Shown here in pieces: positions 31,713 through 41,466 of a stretch of DNA of 64,000 nucleotides. Below the pieces are notes generated by a model. The model did not search any database. It was not told where the DNA came from and saw only the letters and a program-made list of their open reading frames with translations. The stretch's first letter is position 1. Each line of letters starts with the position of its first letter. The stretch comes from Xenorhabdus koppenhoeferi. Lineage in GTDB: Bacteria > Pseudomonadota > Gammaproteobacteria > Enterobacterales > Enterobacteriaceae. The stretch spans positions 1 through 64,000 of the forward strand of contig NZ_FPBJ01000019.1 in assembly GCF_900116635.1 (NCBI RefSeq), read 5' to 3'. Made by a program: the position numbers and the translations under genes.

Positions 31713-31849
31713 TATACCTTTCATCTTTCAAGTTGCCTCTCTGTTGGCTGCGCTCATTCACTCCAGTCACATAGTCGCTATATAGTATCTATGCTGCTGT
31801 GAATCGATTAACTTGCCGTCGCGATGTAACTCGAAATTTATCGGGTACA
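31713..31849. repeat. ERIC repeat, copy 3, inside the lon leader
   Basis: ERIC ends TATACCTTTCATCTTTCAAG and CTCGAAATTTATCGGGTA with core CACTCCAGTCACATAG; about 10 bases longer than the norm because of a small duplication (TATATAGTATCTAT) at the tip. It ends 17 bases before the lon start codon and lies downstream of the sigma32 promoter, so it is transcribed as part of lon mRNA. Confidence 0.9.
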
Positions 31850-31871
31850 GCTTTCGCCAGTTTTTAGGAAT

Positions 31872-31895
31872 CTCGTGAAACACGGTTTTCACGAG
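31872..31895 (-). other. perfect 9-bp hairpin in the lon leader
   Basis: CTCGTGAAA and TTTCACGAG pair perfectly around a six-base loop. It starts about 17 bases after the expected lon start of transcription. No U-run follows, so it is not a terminator; it may stabilise the 5' end of the mRNA. Confidence 0.75.
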
Positions 31896-31918
31896 TTTCA
31901 CTTCAAAGAATATAAAAT

Positions 31919-31946
31919 ATATGGGGACAAGAATCTGACATTCAAT
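31919..31946 (-). promoter_or_regulatory. sigma32 heat-shock promoter of lon
   Basis: On the minus strand ATTGAA (31946-31941) is followed after 14 bases by CCCCATAT (31926-31919), an exact match to the RpoH -10 consensus. The context TTGAATGT...CCCCATATA resembles the E. coli lon promoter closely. Confidence 0.85.
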
Positions 31947-31970
31947 AGCCTATAACGGCAAAAAACAAAA

Positions 31971-31987
31971 TGAGGGAGAATCCCTCA
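31971..31987 (-). terminator. terminator of clpX
   Basis: TGAGGGA-GAA-TCCCTCA hairpin with TTTTGTTTTTT following on the minus strand, about 50 bases past clpX. Confidence 0.8.
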
Positions 31988-32037
31988 TTTATTTTTTCAA
32001 TGGATATTGATAATCGGTATTTCCTACCCTATTTTCT

Positions 32038-33309
32038 TCACTCACCAGAAACTTGGGCATCCGGCTTGCTATATATTAATAATGGCGCGGATTTCTCTTC
32101 AACAACCATTTCATCAACGACAACTTTTTCTATGTGTTCCATTGATGGCAGGTCATACATTGTATCTAGCAAAACACCTTCAACAATTGAACGAAGACCA
32201 CGGGCACCTGTTTTACGTGCCATTGCTTTTTTCGCAATAGCAGTAAGTGCTTCCTTTCTGAACTCCAGTTCAACACCCTCAAGATTAAATAGGGCCTGGT
32301 ACTGTTTAGTCAGTGCATTCTTCGGTTCCTGAAGGATCTGAATCAATGCTTCTTCATTAAGCTCAGTCAGCGTTGCCACAACAGGTAGACGGCCAATGAA
32401 TTCAGGAATTAACCCAAATTTGATCAAGTCTTCTGGTTCAACCTGAGCCAGTAATTCACCCTCTGTTGCTTTCTCCGATTCGCCTTTAACTGTAGCACTA
32501 AAACCAATGCCTGAACTGACATTCAAGCGCTGGCTGACAACTTTGTCCAAACCGGCAAACGCACCACCACAGATAAATAAGATTTTGGATGTATCAACCT
32601 GCAAGAATTCCTGCTGTGGATGCTTACGACCACCTTGAGGTGGAACCGCTGCCACAGTACCTTCAATCAGTTTCAACAGTGCCTGCTGAACCCCTTCACC
32701 TGATACGTCACGGGTAATTGAAGGGTTATCAGACTTACGAGAAATCTTATCTATTTCATCAATATATACGATACCACGTTGTGCTTTCTGTACATCGTAG
32801 TCACATTTTTGCAGAAGTTTCTGGATAATATTTTCGACATCTTCCCCAACATAACCCGCTTCTGTCAATGTTGTGGCATCAGCCATAGTAAACGGAACAT
32901 CTAAATAGCGGGCAAGGGTCTCAGCCAACAAAGTCTTACCGCTACCCGTCGGGCCAATCAGCAAAATATTACTCTTGCCTAATTCCACGCCATTACTGGT
33001 GTCACCATTACGCAATCTCTTGTAATGGTTATAGACGGCCACTGCCAATACCTTTTTCGCCGGTTCCTGACCAATGACATAATCATCCAGATGTTGACGA
33101 ATTTCATGAGGGGTAGGCAATATACTGCGCCCACGATGTGGTACTAACTCTTTAATTTCTTCGCGAATGATATCATTACATAAATCGACACATTCATCGC
33201 AGATATACACTGACGGGCCAGCTATTAATTTCCGCACTTCATGTTGGCTTTTCCCGCAGAAAGAGCAATACAGCAGCTTTCCTGAACCGTCTTTGCGCTT
33301 ATCTGTCAT
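32038..33309 (-). CDS. clpX: ClpXP unfoldase subunit ClpX
   Basis: AAA+ unfoldase that recognises tagged substrates (ssrA, MuA, RpoS adaptors) and feeds them to ClpP. The 423-residue protein shows the N-terminal zinc domain (CSFCGKSQ and CDECVDLC), Walker [13 protein letters not shown], Walker [11 protein letters not shown], pore loop GYVGED and the IGF-type loop region that docks ClpP. It follows clpP after about 146 bases. Confidence 0.98.
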   Translation of the reverse strand: MTDKRKDGSGKLLYCSFCGKSQHEVRKLIAGPSVYICDECVDLCNDIIREEIKELVPHRGRSILPTPHEIRQHLDDYVIGQEPAKKVLAVAVYNHYKRLRNGDTSNGVELGKSNILLIGPTGSGKTLLAETLARYLDVPFTMADATTLTEAGYVGEDVENIIQKLLQKCDYDVQKAQRGIVYIDEIDKISRKSDNPSITRDVSGEGVQQALLKLIEGTVAAVPPQGGRKHPQQEFLQVDTSKILFICGGAFAGLDKVVSQRLNVSSGIGFSATVKGESEKATEGELLAQVEPEDLIKFGLIPEFIGRLPVVATLTELNEEALIQILQEPKNALTKQYQALFNLEGVELEFRKEALTAIAKKAMARKTGARGLRSIVEGVLLDTMYDLPSMEHIEKVVVDEMVVEEKSAPLLIYSKPDAQVSGE

Positions 33310-33455
33310 CAGTCAACCTCACTTTATGAGCTGTTATCCCAGTTTATCTGGCATAACAGAAAAAACGCTGTTTTATTACTCCGCTTAGTCTGACACTAAG
33401 ACAAAAAGCACTCAGAAAAAACCAGCATCGGAGTAATAAAATAATTGTCAATAAA

Positions 33456-34079
33456 TTAGTTTCGATGGGTGAATATACTATCAACCAACCCGTATTCTAC
33501 GGCCTCCGACGCTGATAAGAAACGATCACGTTCAGTGTCCTGTGCAATCTTATCAAGTGGTTGGCCAGTATGTTTTGCCATCAACTCGTTCATACGAGCT
33601 TTAACCTTGAGTATTTCCTGCGCATGGATTTCAATGTCCGTCGCCTGCCCTTGGAAACCACCTAATGGCTGATGAATCATAACTCTGGAATTTGGTAGAC
33701 AGAAACGCTTTCCTTTTGTTCCAGCTGTCAGCAGGAACGCACCCATCGAACAGGCTTGCCCCATACAAATAGTACTCACATCTGGTTTGATAAACTGCAT
33801 TGTGTCATAAATAGACATACCAGCCGTAATAACACCACCCGGCGAGTTGATATATAGATGAATATCTTTTTCAGGGTTTTCTGCTTCCAAGAATAACATT
33901 TGGGCGGTAATCAAATTCGCCATATTATCTTCAACTTGGCCTGTCAGAAAAACAATACGATCTTTTAATAAACGGGAGTAAATATCAAATGCACGCTCCC
34001 CACGTGCTGTTTGTTCAACCACCATCGGCACCAAAGACATGTTAGGTGCATATTGATCTTGCTTGCCACTGTATGACAT
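33456..34079 (-). CDS. clpP: Clp protease proteolytic subunit ClpP
   Basis: Serine peptidase forming the two-ring chamber used by ClpX and ClpA. The 207-residue protein has catalytic serine in [11 protein letters not shown] and histidine in MIHQPLGG, with a short N-terminal propeptide that is cleaved in E. coli. The start has a GGAGACGGA ribosome site. Order tig-clpP-clpX-lon is conserved. Confidence 0.98.
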   Translation of the reverse strand: MSYSGKQDQYAPNMSLVPMVVEQTARGERAFDIYSRLLKDRIVFLTGQVEDNMANLITAQMLFLEAENPEKDIHLYINSPGGVITAGMSIYDTMQFIKPDVSTICMGQACSMGAFLLTAGTKGKRFCLPNSRVMIHQPLGGFQGQATDIEIHAQEILKVKARMNELMAKHTGQPLDKIAQDTERDRFLSASEAVEYGLVDSIFTHRN

Positions 34080-34257
34080 TTCCGTCTCCTAATAGAACTC
34101 ACGCTGGTGCCATTCATAACTGATTCTACTTGAGATAAGTGATGATGACCATGATTCAAAGTTAACTCACAAGGGGTTTTCTTCCCTCTAAAAAGTAGTA
34201 AGCCCTTACATAATAGTAAGAAAGGACATGAGGTTAAATCTGTTTTTTTCAAGAAAA

Positions 34258-34288
34258 ATAAAAAAACCCGCAGGTATTGCCTGCGGGT
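34258..34288 (-). terminator. terminator of tig
   Basis: ACCCGCAGG and CCTGCGGGT pair perfectly with a five-base loop; seven T follow on the minus strand. About 55 bases past the tig stop. Confidence 0.92.
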
Positions 34289-34341
34289 TTCCTTCCATTG
34301 AGAGTGAGATTTCATCATCCCAGGCAATCAATAAATGAAAC

Positions 34342-35646
34342 TTATACCAGTTGATTTTGGTTCATAAGATCATTGAAGCCAGTTTCTTTTTCAGAAACTT
34401 TAGCTTTACTCAAAACAAGTTCAACTGCCTGCTCTTCCAGGGCAATGTTACGAACATTGTTCATCATTTCTTTGTTTTTGCTGTAGTATTCAACAACTTC
34501 TTTCGGATCTTCGTAAGCAGCAGCCATCTCTTCGATCAGTGCATTAACGCGATCTCCGTCTACTTTCAGCTCATTGCTGCTGATAACTTCACCTAACAGC
34601 AAACCAACAACAACGCGACGTTTTGCCTGCTCTTCGAACAGTTCACGCGGCAGTTCAAGAGCCTGTTTCTCATTGCCACCAAAACGCTGAGCTGCCTGAC
34701 GACGCAGTACATCGATTTCACCATCAATAACTGCAGCAGGAACTTCAATTTCGTTAGCCTTAACCAGACCATCAAGAACCTGAGTTTTGATACGATTACG
34801 AACCGCATTTTTCAGTTCACGTTCCATGTTCTTACGAACTTCAGCACGCAGACCTTCAACAGTACCATCAGCAATACCAAAACGCTGGATGAATTCTTCA
34901 GTCAGTTCTGGCAGTTCACGCTGTTCAACTTTCTTCAGGTTTATCAGAAAATTAGCTTCTTTACCTTTCAGGTTTTCTGCATGGTAATCTTCTGGGAAAG
35001 TTACATCAATAGTAAACTCTTCACCTGCTTTGTGACCAACGATACCTTCTTCAAAGCCAGGGATCATACGACCCTGACCCATTGCCAGAACGAAGTCAGT
35101 TGATTTACCGCCTTCGAACTCTTCGCCATCAATAGAACCAGTAAAATCAACAGTTACACGATCTTCTGCAACGACTGCTTCATCTGTTTCTTTCCAATTT
35201 GCCTGCTGTTTACGCAGAGTGTCCAGCATAGTGTCAACGTCTGCATCTTTCACTTCAACAACAGGTTTTTCAACTTCAATTTCTTCCAGGCCTTTCAGTT
35301 CAATTTCTGGATAAACTTCAAACTCAACTGAGTAAGTAAAGTCTTCACCTTTTTTGAACTGCTCTGGTTTGTAGCTTGGTGCGCCTGCTGGATTGATTTT
35401 CTGCTCAATAATCGCATTGACGAAATTGCGTTGCATCAAATCACCCAGAACATCCTGAAGAACAGAAGCGCCGTAACGTTGCTGAACTATCTTCATTGGC
35501 ACTTTGCCTTTACGGAAACCGTCAATACGGACTTTCTTTGCTACATTAACCAATTCACTGCTAACTGCTTTTTCGATATCGACAGCAGGAACGGTGATTG
35601 ACACACGACGCCCAAGGCCTTGAGTGGTTTCAACAGAAACTTGCAT
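34342..35646 (-). CDS. tig: trigger factor
   Basis: Ribosome-bound chaperone and prolyl isomerase that meets nascent chains at the exit tunnel. The 434-residue protein has the ribosome-binding signature [12 protein letters not shown] at about residues 43-54, an FKBP-type domain (about 150-245, with [14 protein letters not shown]) and a helical C-terminal cradle. Confidence 0.97.
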   Translation of the reverse strand: MQVSVETTQGLGRRVSITVPAVDIEKAVSSELVNVAKKVRIDGFRKGKVPMKIVQQRYGASVLQDVLGDLMQRNFVNAIIEQKINPAGAPSYKPEQFKKGEDFTYSVEFEVYPEIELKGLEEIEVEKPVVEVKDADVDTMLDTLRKQQANWKETDEAVVAEDRVTVDFTGSIDGEEFEGGKSTDFVLAMGQGRMIPGFEEGIVGHKAGEEFTIDVTFPEDYHAENLKGKEANFLINLKKVEQRELPELTEEFIQRFGIADGTVEGLRAEVRKNMERELKNAVRNRIKTQVLDGLVKANEIEVPAAVIDGEIDVLRRQAAQRFGGNEKQALELPRELFEEQAKRRVVVGLLLGEVISSNELKVDGDRVNALIEEMAAAYEDPKEVVEYYSKNKEMMNNVRNIALEEQAVELVLSKAKVSEKETGFNDLMNQNQLV

Positions 35647-35812
35647 CTTGTTACCTCAAAAAAATCATAGTGCTCGGTCAACTTCAGAATGACTGCAATA
35701 CTTAAAATAAGTAGACCACAGCACTCTTTAAGAACCGGGGCGGTCGTATTTAAAAACCGAAATCCCTGTGATCAGAAGTGTCCCGAAACCATTCTAAAAA
35801 TTTAGACGCAAC

Positions 35813-35841
35813 ATTATAGCGATGCAGACAGTATGAGTCGA
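35813..35841 (-). promoter_or_regulatory. sigma70-type promoter of tig
   Basis: On the minus strand TCGACT (35841-35836) and TATAAT (35818-35813) lie 17 bases apart, about 165 bases upstream of tig. Confidence 0.6.
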
Positions 35842-35918
35842 GAATTGCAGATAAAAGCATGCATGATTCGTTGACTTATGTGATAAATGCTACTCACTAG
35901 CCACATCACTATATTGTT

Positions 35919-36045
35919 TATCCCCTTTGTCTTTCCAGTTGCAGTTTTGTTGGCTATGTTCACTCACCCAGTCACATAATTATCTATGCTTCCAGAGAAT
36001 TAGTGCTTTTGCCGTCACTCCACATCTTGAAATCCATTGGTTATA
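35919..36045. repeat. ERIC repeat, copy 4 (127 bp)
   Basis: Full-length ERIC with ends TATCCCCTTTGTCTTTCCAG and CTTGAAATCCATTGGTTATA and core CACTCACCCAGTCACATAA. It occupies the bolA-tig gap. Confidence 0.88.
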
Positions 36046-36143
36046 TGTCCTATGTATATAAATAAAAATACAGCCCGAAGGCTGCTATCTAAAATTAAGA
36101 CCTAAATAGCTTTCATAATAGTGATACACACAAATTATGAGGT

Positions 36144-36176
36144 TTCCTTACTCCTCGCAACGTGAGGAGTAAGGAA
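36144..36176. other. 13-bp perfect hairpin downstream of bolA
   Basis: TTCCTTACTCCTC pairs with GAGGAGTAAGGAA around GCAACGT. It is about 75 bases past the bolA stop. There is no U-run on either side, so it is not a standard intrinsic terminator; it may protect an mRNA 3' end. Confidence 0.7.
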
Positions 36177-36250
36177 GTGATCTACAATTTTTAGCTGCTA
36201 TTTAGATTAATAAAATAAAGCGGAATAGGCTATTGAATTAGGTTAAAAAA

Positions 36251-36574
36251 TCACAAAGTTGATGTCGTTGTGCTTCCACCACGACATGCAGGAGAAGCCA
36301 AAACACTATCGCCTAATTCTGCCCACTCTTTCTCTGTATAAGTATGGAGCGCTAAAGCATGTACCCCTTCTTCCAACTCTTTAGCCAAGACATTGTATAC
36401 TGAGCGATGTCGGCTGATCATTCGTTGTTCAATAAAATCATTACTTATTACAATGACTTTAAAATGGCTTTCGGAACCAGCAGGTACATTATGACGATAA
36501 CTTTCATTGACAACTTCCAGATGAGAAGGCTTAAATGCCGCCTGTAACTTTGTTTTTATTTCCTGACGAACCAT
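36251..36574 (-). CDS. bolA: BolA-family protein
   Basis: Small stress-related protein (107 residues) that in E. coli affects cell shape and binds DNA and monothiol glutaredoxin. It keeps the family core [21 protein letters not shown] and [14 protein letters not shown]. The start at 36574 ([10 protein letters not shown]) has AGGAGA eight bases upstream and matches the family. It is divergent from yajG. Confidence 0.94.
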   Translation of the reverse strand: MVRQEIKTKLQAAFKPSHLEVVNESYRHNVPAGSESHFKVIVISNDFIEQRMISRHRSVYNVLAKELEEGVHALALHTYTEKEWAELGDSVLASPACRGGSTTTSTL

Positions 36575-36828
36575 CTCATTCTCCTTAATCACCTAAGGTT
36601 ATTTATTAATCACCTAATTAATTTTAGTTTATTTCCCGTGAGTTATAACATCAGGGCAACCAAATCTCTTTAACAGCATTTGCTTAAGAACTTCTCCCTA
36701 TATATCAATCATAAGGGATATACCGATATCAATGGCGATGTTATGATTACGACAGTTTATACTACCTACGATTTATACTACCTGTTTTAATATATCGGGT
36801 ATTCTAATCTTGAATTGAGAACACTCAA

Positions 36829-37416
36829 ATGCTAAAGAAAATATTTATTTCAGTGATCACACTTTTCTTTTTAGTTGGCTTATCCGGCTGCGCAGACTCA
36901 GGCAATACATTGATTATTCAACCTAAAATCACTCTGCCACAGGCAGACCCAACAATGAAGGCAATTACAATCAGTATTAGTGGGATCGATCATCGTCAAT
37001 CTCAAACTCTTGCTCAAATTAATCGTGATTCGCGCTTAGTCACTCTCCTCCCTTCCCGTGATTTACGTTTTTTATTGCAAGAAGTACTGGAAAAACAAAT
37101 GGTGGCTCGCGGCTATATGATTGGTTCTCCTGCGAATGCCAATTTGCAAGTCATTGTAAATCAGCTCTATGCCAATGTGAAAGAAGGGAGTCTGCGCCAT
37201 GATATCTCGGCCAAAGCAGAGATATCTATCATTGTCTACGCTCAAAATGGCAACAAGCAAACTAAAAACTATCGTACCAGCTATAATGCTCAAGCACCAT
37301 TAAGTGCAACAAATGCTAAAATTGCTGATGCTGTAAATACGGTTTTATCTGACGTGATCGCGGACATGGCTCAAGATACATCAATCAGTACCTTCATCAA
37401 ACAAAACGTGCAATAA
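36829..37416 (+). CDS. yajG: lipoprotein YajG
   Basis: Predicted lipoprotein of 195 residues, with signal peptide and lipobox LSGC (cysteine at residue 21). The residue after the cysteine is alanine, which predicts outer-membrane sorting. It belongs to the YajG family, of unknown function. It precedes ampG, as in E. coli, and may be co-transcribed with it. Confidence 0.92.
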   Translation: MLKKIFISVITLFFLVGLSGCADSGNTLIIQPKITLPQADPTMKAITISISGIDHRQSQTLAQINRDSRLVTLLPSRDLRFLLQEVLEKQMVARGYMIGSPANANLQVIVNQLYANVKEGSLRHDISAKAEISIIVYAQNGNKQTKNYRTSYNAQAPLSATNAKIADAVNTVLSDVIADMAQDTSISTFIKQNVQ

Positions 37417-37488
37417 CAGGATAATGAATAAACTTTGTGCCTGGCTCTGACTGAACCAGACAACAGGCAGAAAGTTTTTAGGAGACTC

Positions 37489-39018
37489 ATGACTAGCCAT
37501 CGTTATTTAAACCTATCTGCATTACGCAATTATCGTACCCTTCTATTATTAGGCTTTGCTTCTGGCCTACCTCTTGCGCTCACTGCTGGAACGTTACAAG
37601 CATGGATGACTGTTGAAGACGTTGATATCCGAACTATCGGGTTTTTCACATTAGTTGGTCAAGCCTATGTTTTTAAATTCCTCTGGGCACCCGCAATGGA
37701 TCGATATTCGCCCTCATTATTAGGACGAAGACGAGGATGGATGCTGGTTACTCAGCTTTTATTGATCGTCAGTATCGCGGCAATGGGTTTTCTCCAACCT
37801 TCCCAACATTTATGGTGGCTCGCTGCATTAGCCGTTTCAGTTGCGTTCTTCTCCGCCTCTCAGGATATTATTTTCGATGCCTATAAAACCGACTTGCTGC
37901 CACAAGAAGAAAGAGGAACAGGTGCCGCTATTTCTGTTCTGGGATATCGGCTGGCTATGCTGGTTTCCGGTGGATTAGCGTTATTGATAGCTACCTATAT
38001 TGGCTGGCAAAGTATGTACTGGGTTATGGCTGGCATGATGCTGATTGGTGTTTATGCTACTCTGACAGCCAAAGAACCAGAAGTAAATACAGTCCCCCCC
38101 AAAACGTTGCATCAAGCAGTATTAGAGCCTTTGTATGATTTTTTCAGTCGAAACAATGCCTGGCTTATCCTTCTATTGATCATACTGTATAAACTGGCAG
38201 ATGCCTTTGCTATTTCACTCAGTACACCATTCCTTATTCGTGGTGTCGGTTTCACTCCTGCAGAAGTAGGCATGATCAATAAAACCCTCGGACTCGGGGC
38301 AACCATTATTGGTGCATTGTACGGTGGTTATTTGATGCATAAGCTGAGCCTATTCCGTGCTCTGATGATATTCGGTATTCTTCAAACCGTTTCAAATTTC
38401 GGTTACTGGATACTTGCGGTTACTCCTAAAGATATTTATGTCATGGGGGTAGCTATTTTTCTGGAAAACATCTGTGGTGGTATGGGGACTGCCGCTTTTG
38501 TTGCCTTACTGATGACCCTGTGCAATAAATCATTCTCGGCAACTCAGTTCGCGTTACTTTCTGCACTGTCGGCAGTTGGTCGGGTTTATGTTGGCCCAAT
38601 AGCGGGTTGGTTTGCAGAAGCGTATAGCTGGCCTATGTTTTATTTGTTTTCTGTTATTGTCGGATTACCGGGGCTTATACTGTTATTTATCTGCCGTAAG
38701 ACACTGACATATACCCAAGAAATTGACTCATTTATTCCCCGTACTCTGTTCAAAAAATATTATAAGTCCACTTTTATTATCATGATGCTTGCTGCCTTGA
38801 TGTTTATAACCTGGTTAATTATTAGCAGCATACTGTTCATCATAATTTATTTTGTGCCTCTGATGTATGATATGTCTCCAGAATATATTCTACATCTTAA
38901 TAAAATAGGTGACTGTATATCCCCGCTATTAACCTGGGGTGTACTCATTGGAGCTGTAAGCCTTTTCTTGGGCGGAATTCTGGACTATTTAGCTTTAAAG
39001 AAAAGCAAATTAGCTTAG
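37489..39018 (+). CDS. ampG: anhydromuropeptide permease AmpG
   Basis: Inner-membrane MFS transporter that imports GlcNAc-anhydroMurNAc peptides for cell-wall recycling and so feeds AmpC induction signals. From the ATG at 37489 (TAGGAG seven bases upstream) it has 509 residues with about 14 predicted membrane segments. It keeps ASGLPLALTAGTLQAWM and LCNKSFSATQFALLSALSAV from the family. An upstream in-frame start would add 18 unlikely residues. In E. coli the cyo operon follows; here it does not. Confidence 0.95.
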   Translation: MTSHRYLNLSALRNYRTLLLLGFASGLPLALTAGTLQAWMTVEDVDIRTIGFFTLVGQAYVFKFLWAPAMDRYSPSLLGRRRGWMLVTQLLLIVSIAAMGFLQPSQHLWWLAALAVSVAFFSASQDIIFDAYKTDLLPQEERGTGAAISVLGYRLAMLVSGGLALLIATYIGWQSMYWVMAGMMLIGVYATLTAKEPEVNTVPPKTLHQAVLEPLYDFFSRNNAWLILLLIILYKLADAFAISLSTPFLIRGVGFTPAEVGMINKTLGLGATIIGALYGGYLMHKLSLFRALMIFGILQTVSNFGYWILAVTPKDIYVMGVAIFLENICGGMGTAAFVALLMTLCNKSFSATQFALLSALSAVGRVYVGPIAGWFAEAYSWPMFYLFSVIVGLPGLILLFICRKTLTYTQEIDSFIPRTLFKKYYKSTFIIMMLAALMFITWLIISSILFIIIYFVPLMYDMSPEYILHLNKIGDCISPLLTWGVLIGAVSLFLGGILDYLALKKSKLA

Positions 39019-39060
39019 TCTATCCTACTGATTCAACACATCTTTGATATTTATCTCCAA

Positions 39061-39088
39061 CATAAGACTGATAAAATTCAGTCTTATG
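39061..39088 (+). terminator. terminator of ampG
   Basis: CATAAGACTG and CAGTCTTATG form a perfect ten-pair stem with an eight-base loop, followed by TTGATTCTTTT. Confidence 0.65.
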
Positions 39089-39149
39089 TTGATTCTTTTA
39101 GTGACAGACTTCACATGAAAAATAAAAAAACACAACTATATGTAAGTAA

Positions 39150-39297
39150 CTTAATGGGGTCGCCAATACTAGGCCGAAATGCAGGGAATAACAGTGAATG
39201 GCTCCGCCAGAAGGTTATTTGGACATTCATGGAGCAATCAGGGATATCACCCATTATTTGGGCGGATATTACAACGACATCCGTGGGTTGTTTAGTA
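39150..39297 (+). pseudogene. insertion sequence transposase remnant
   Basis: After a frame shift near SEW (about 39195), the translation reads PPEGYLDIHGAIRDITHYLG and then GYYNDIR. This resembles the C-terminal end of IS3-group DDE transposases (pattern E-W-x-P-x-x-GY...DI..YL...YYN..R). The expected RPHxYNGG that should follow is lost. No inverted repeat ends are seen. It sits exactly where synteny with E. coli breaks after ampG. The assignment rests on pattern memory only. Confidence 0.45.
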
Positions 39298-40329
39298 TCA
39301 CTGGTCTTGTTTCAACCCTAAATCCAGAGGTGTTTTGCTGGGTTCACCCCCAATCTCCCTTGTCAGGCGGGGAACTAAATAACCGGATACTTTTGTCAAT
39401 AATTCCCGCATGATGGCTTTTGCTTCTTCATCACCTACCAGAAAATGGGCTGCACCTTGAACTTTGTCCAGGACATGGATGTAGTAAGGTAAAATCCCCG
39501 CGTTGAATAACGCATTACTTAAATCAGCTAACGTATCAGCATTATCATTGATATCACGTAGCATCACGCTTTGATTTAACAGTGTTACTCCGGCCTGTTT
39601 TAGTCGTATCATGCTTTCTCGAACGGCATCGTCAATTTCATTTGCATGGTTGATATGGGTCACCATGATGACCTGCAAATTGGACAGGGCTAAACGATTA
39701 CACAGTGAAAGCGTGATTCGATCGGGGATCACAACTGGCAGGCGTGTATGGATCCTTAATCGTTTAATATGAGGAATGGATTCAATGCGACTAATTAACC
39801 AATCCAGCTCATGATCTTTTGCCATTAATGGATCACCTCCAGAGAAGATAATTTCATCAATTTCTGGATGTTGTTCAATATAATCCAATGCAAGTTGCCA
39901 GTTATTTTTATTGCCCTTGTTATCTTCATAAGGGAAATGACGGCGAAAACAATAACGGCAATTGACAGCACATCCCCCTTTGACCAATAACAAGGCCCGA
40001 TTACGATATTTGTGCAACAGGCCAGGCACAACACTTTGTTGTTCTTCTAATGGATCGGTGGAAAAACCAGAGGTTGTAGCAAACTCTTCCCGGGCAGTCA
40101 GGACTTGCAATAACAGAGGATCACGGGGATCACCTTTTTTCATTCGTGTGAGAAATGTTCTTGGCACACGCAGAGGAAACAAACGCCTTGCTTCAGTACC
40201 TTCTTTTAGTATCGCATGCGTGTTCAGGGATAATAATTGTAATAACTCACTGGGATCAGTAATAACATCCGCAAGTTGTTTTAGCCAGACTTCTCTGACA
40301 GGGTGAATATGGGTTATAATATGTGCCAT
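39298..40329 (-). CDS. epmB: EF-P beta-lysylation protein EpmB
   Basis: Radical SAM lysine 2,3-aminomutase that makes (R)-beta-lysine for attachment to EF-P by EpmA. The 343-residue protein shows the radical SAM cluster CAVNCRYCFRRHF and SGGDPLMAKDHEL, and the C-terminal PLP-binding part. It is divergent from efp, with only 40 bases between starts, as in E. coli. Its stop abuts an IS remnant. Confidence 0.96.
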   Translation of the reverse strand: MAHIITHIHPVREVWLKQLADVITDPSELLQLLSLNTHAILKEGTEARRLFPLRVPRTFLTRMKKGDPRDPLLLQVLTAREEFATTSGFSTDPLEEQQSVVPGLLHKYRNRALLLVKGGCAVNCRYCFRRHFPYEDNKGNKNNWQLALDYIEQHPEIDEIIFSGGDPLMAKDHELDWLISRIESIPHIKRLRIHTRLPVVIPDRITLSLCNRLALSNLQVIMVTHINHANEIDDAVRESMIRLKQAGVTLLNQSVMLRDINDNADTLADLSNALFNAGILPYYIHVLDKVQGAAHFLVGDEEAKAIMRELLTKVSGYLVPRLTREIGGEPSKTPLDLGLKQDQ

Positions 40330-40369
40330 TTTTTGGCTAAGCCATTTTGTTAAAAATTAGAGGATCTCC

Positions 40370-40936
40370 ATGGCTACTTATAGTACCAATGAATTCCGTT
40401 CAGGTCTTAAAATCATGTTAGATGGCGAGCCGTGCGCTATTCTTGACAGTGAATTTGTTAAACCAGGCAAAGGGCAGGCATTTGCCCGTGTTCGTATTCG
40501 TAAGCTGATTTCTGGTAAATTACTAGAAAAAACTTTTAAATCAACAGATTCTGTTGAAAGTGCAGATGTCACGGATGCCAACCTGACTTATTTGTACAAC
40601 GACGGTGAGTTCTGGCATTTCATGAACAACGAAACTTTCGAGCAGCTGATCGCGGATGAGAAAGCCGTTGGTGATAATGCAAAATGGCTGATCGATCAGG
40701 CAGAATGTATTCTGACTCTGTGGAATGGTCGTCCTATTGCTGTCACTCCACCAAACTTCGTTGAACTGGAAATAGTTGATACCGATCCGGGTCTGAAAGG
40801 TGATACCGCAGGTACTGGTGGTAAACCAGCAACTCTGAGTACTGGTGCGATAGTAAAAGTACCTCTGTTCGTACAGATAGGTGAAGTTATTAAAGTTGAT
40901 ACCCGTTCTAACGAATACGTTTCTCGCGTAAAATAA
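40370..40936 (+). CDS. efp: elongation factor P
   Basis: Translation factor that rescues ribosomes stalled on polyproline. The 188-residue protein has its three beta-barrel domains. The loop KPGKGQAF places lysine at residue 34, the residue that EpmA/EpmB modify. A GAGGATC ribosome site precedes the ATG. Confidence 0.98.
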   Translation: MATYSTNEFRSGLKIMLDGEPCAILDSEFVKPGKGQAFARVRIRKLISGKLLEKTFKSTDSVESADVTDANLTYLYNDGEFWHFMNNETFEQLIADEKAVGDNAKWLIDQAECILTLWNGRPIAVTPPNFVELEIVDTDPGLKGDTAGTGGKPATLSTGAIVKVPLFVQIGEVIKVDTRSNEYVSRVK

Positions 40937-40956
40937 TCGAGTTTTGTTATTCTAGA

Positions 40957-40994
40957 AAAACCGCAGCCTCTTCGTCTAATAGCTGCGGTTTTTT
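40957..40994 (+). terminator. terminator of efp
   Basis: AAAACCGCAG and CTGCGGTTTTTT pair around a 16-base loop, about 20 bases past efp. Confidence 0.88.
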
Positions 40995-41068
40995 ATTGTG
41001 TGCTACCAGACGTTATCATTGAAGCCATTAAAAGGGATGGCTATAATTCTCTTTCATTTCTTATCGTT

Positions 41069-41114
41069 ATCTGGGACGGCCCGGATAAACGTCATCTCAT
41101 TGGGGACGGCCCCA
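41069..41114 (+). ncRNA. guanidine-II riboswitch (mini-ykkC)
   Basis: Two hairpins close together, each capped by the ACGG tetraloop that defines the class: ATCTGGG-ACGG-CCCGGAT (41069-41086) and TGGGG-ACGG-CCCCA (41101-41114). The loops of this class bind guanidinium and kiss each other. The second hairpin ends 25 bases before gdx, with GGGAAAG in between, so ligand binding probably frees the ribosome site and turns on translation. Confidence 0.93.
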
Positions 41115-41139
41115 TTTGTCATCAGATAAAGGGAAAGTC

Positions 41140-41454
41140 ATGTCTTGGTTGATCCTTCTTATTGCTGGTTTATTAGAAGTAGTTTGGGCGGTAGGCCTGA
41201 AATATACCCAAGGTTTTTCACGTTTGATACCGAGTTTGATTACGATTAGTGCGATGGTTACCAGTGTGGGTTTGTTGGCTTATGCCATGAAAAATCTACC
41301 AGTAGGCACTGCGTATGCTGTATGGACTGGTATTGGTGCGGTGGGAACAGCAATTTTCGGCATAATGGTACTGGGGGAATCAGCAAATTTTTTCAGAGTG
41401 TTTAGCCTTGCTTTGATTGTCTTGGGGATTATAGGCTTGAAGCTAGCGAGCTGA
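41140..41454 (+). CDS. gdx: guanidinium exporter Gdx (SugE)
   Basis: Small multidrug-resistance family protein of the inner membrane that exports guanidinium in exchange for protons. The 104-residue protein has four transmembrane helices and the essential glutamate at residue 13 ([16 protein letters not shown]). The ATG at 41140 has GGGAAAG just upstream; an in-frame ATG eight codons earlier would fall too close to the riboswitch. The guanidine-II riboswitch in front strongly supports guanidinium as substrate. Confidence 0.95.
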   Translation: MSWLILLIAGLLEVVWAVGLKYTQGFSRLIPSLITISAMVTSVGLLAYAMKNLPVGTAYAVWTGIGAVGTAIFGIMVLGESANFFRVFSLALIVLGIIGLKLAS

Positions 41455-41466
41455 TTATTGATGAAT

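Noticed and set aside
31696..31770. 25-codon N-terminal extension of Lon
   Set aside because: These codons are read from the ERIC repeat, lack a ribosome site and are absent from the family; the ATG at 31695 has the conserved E. coli-like AGAGAGAGCTCT leader.
39115..39321. 68-residue open frame after ampG as a gene
   Set aside because: No family resemblance in that frame; the neighbouring frame resembles a transposase tail, so it is treated as an IS remnant.
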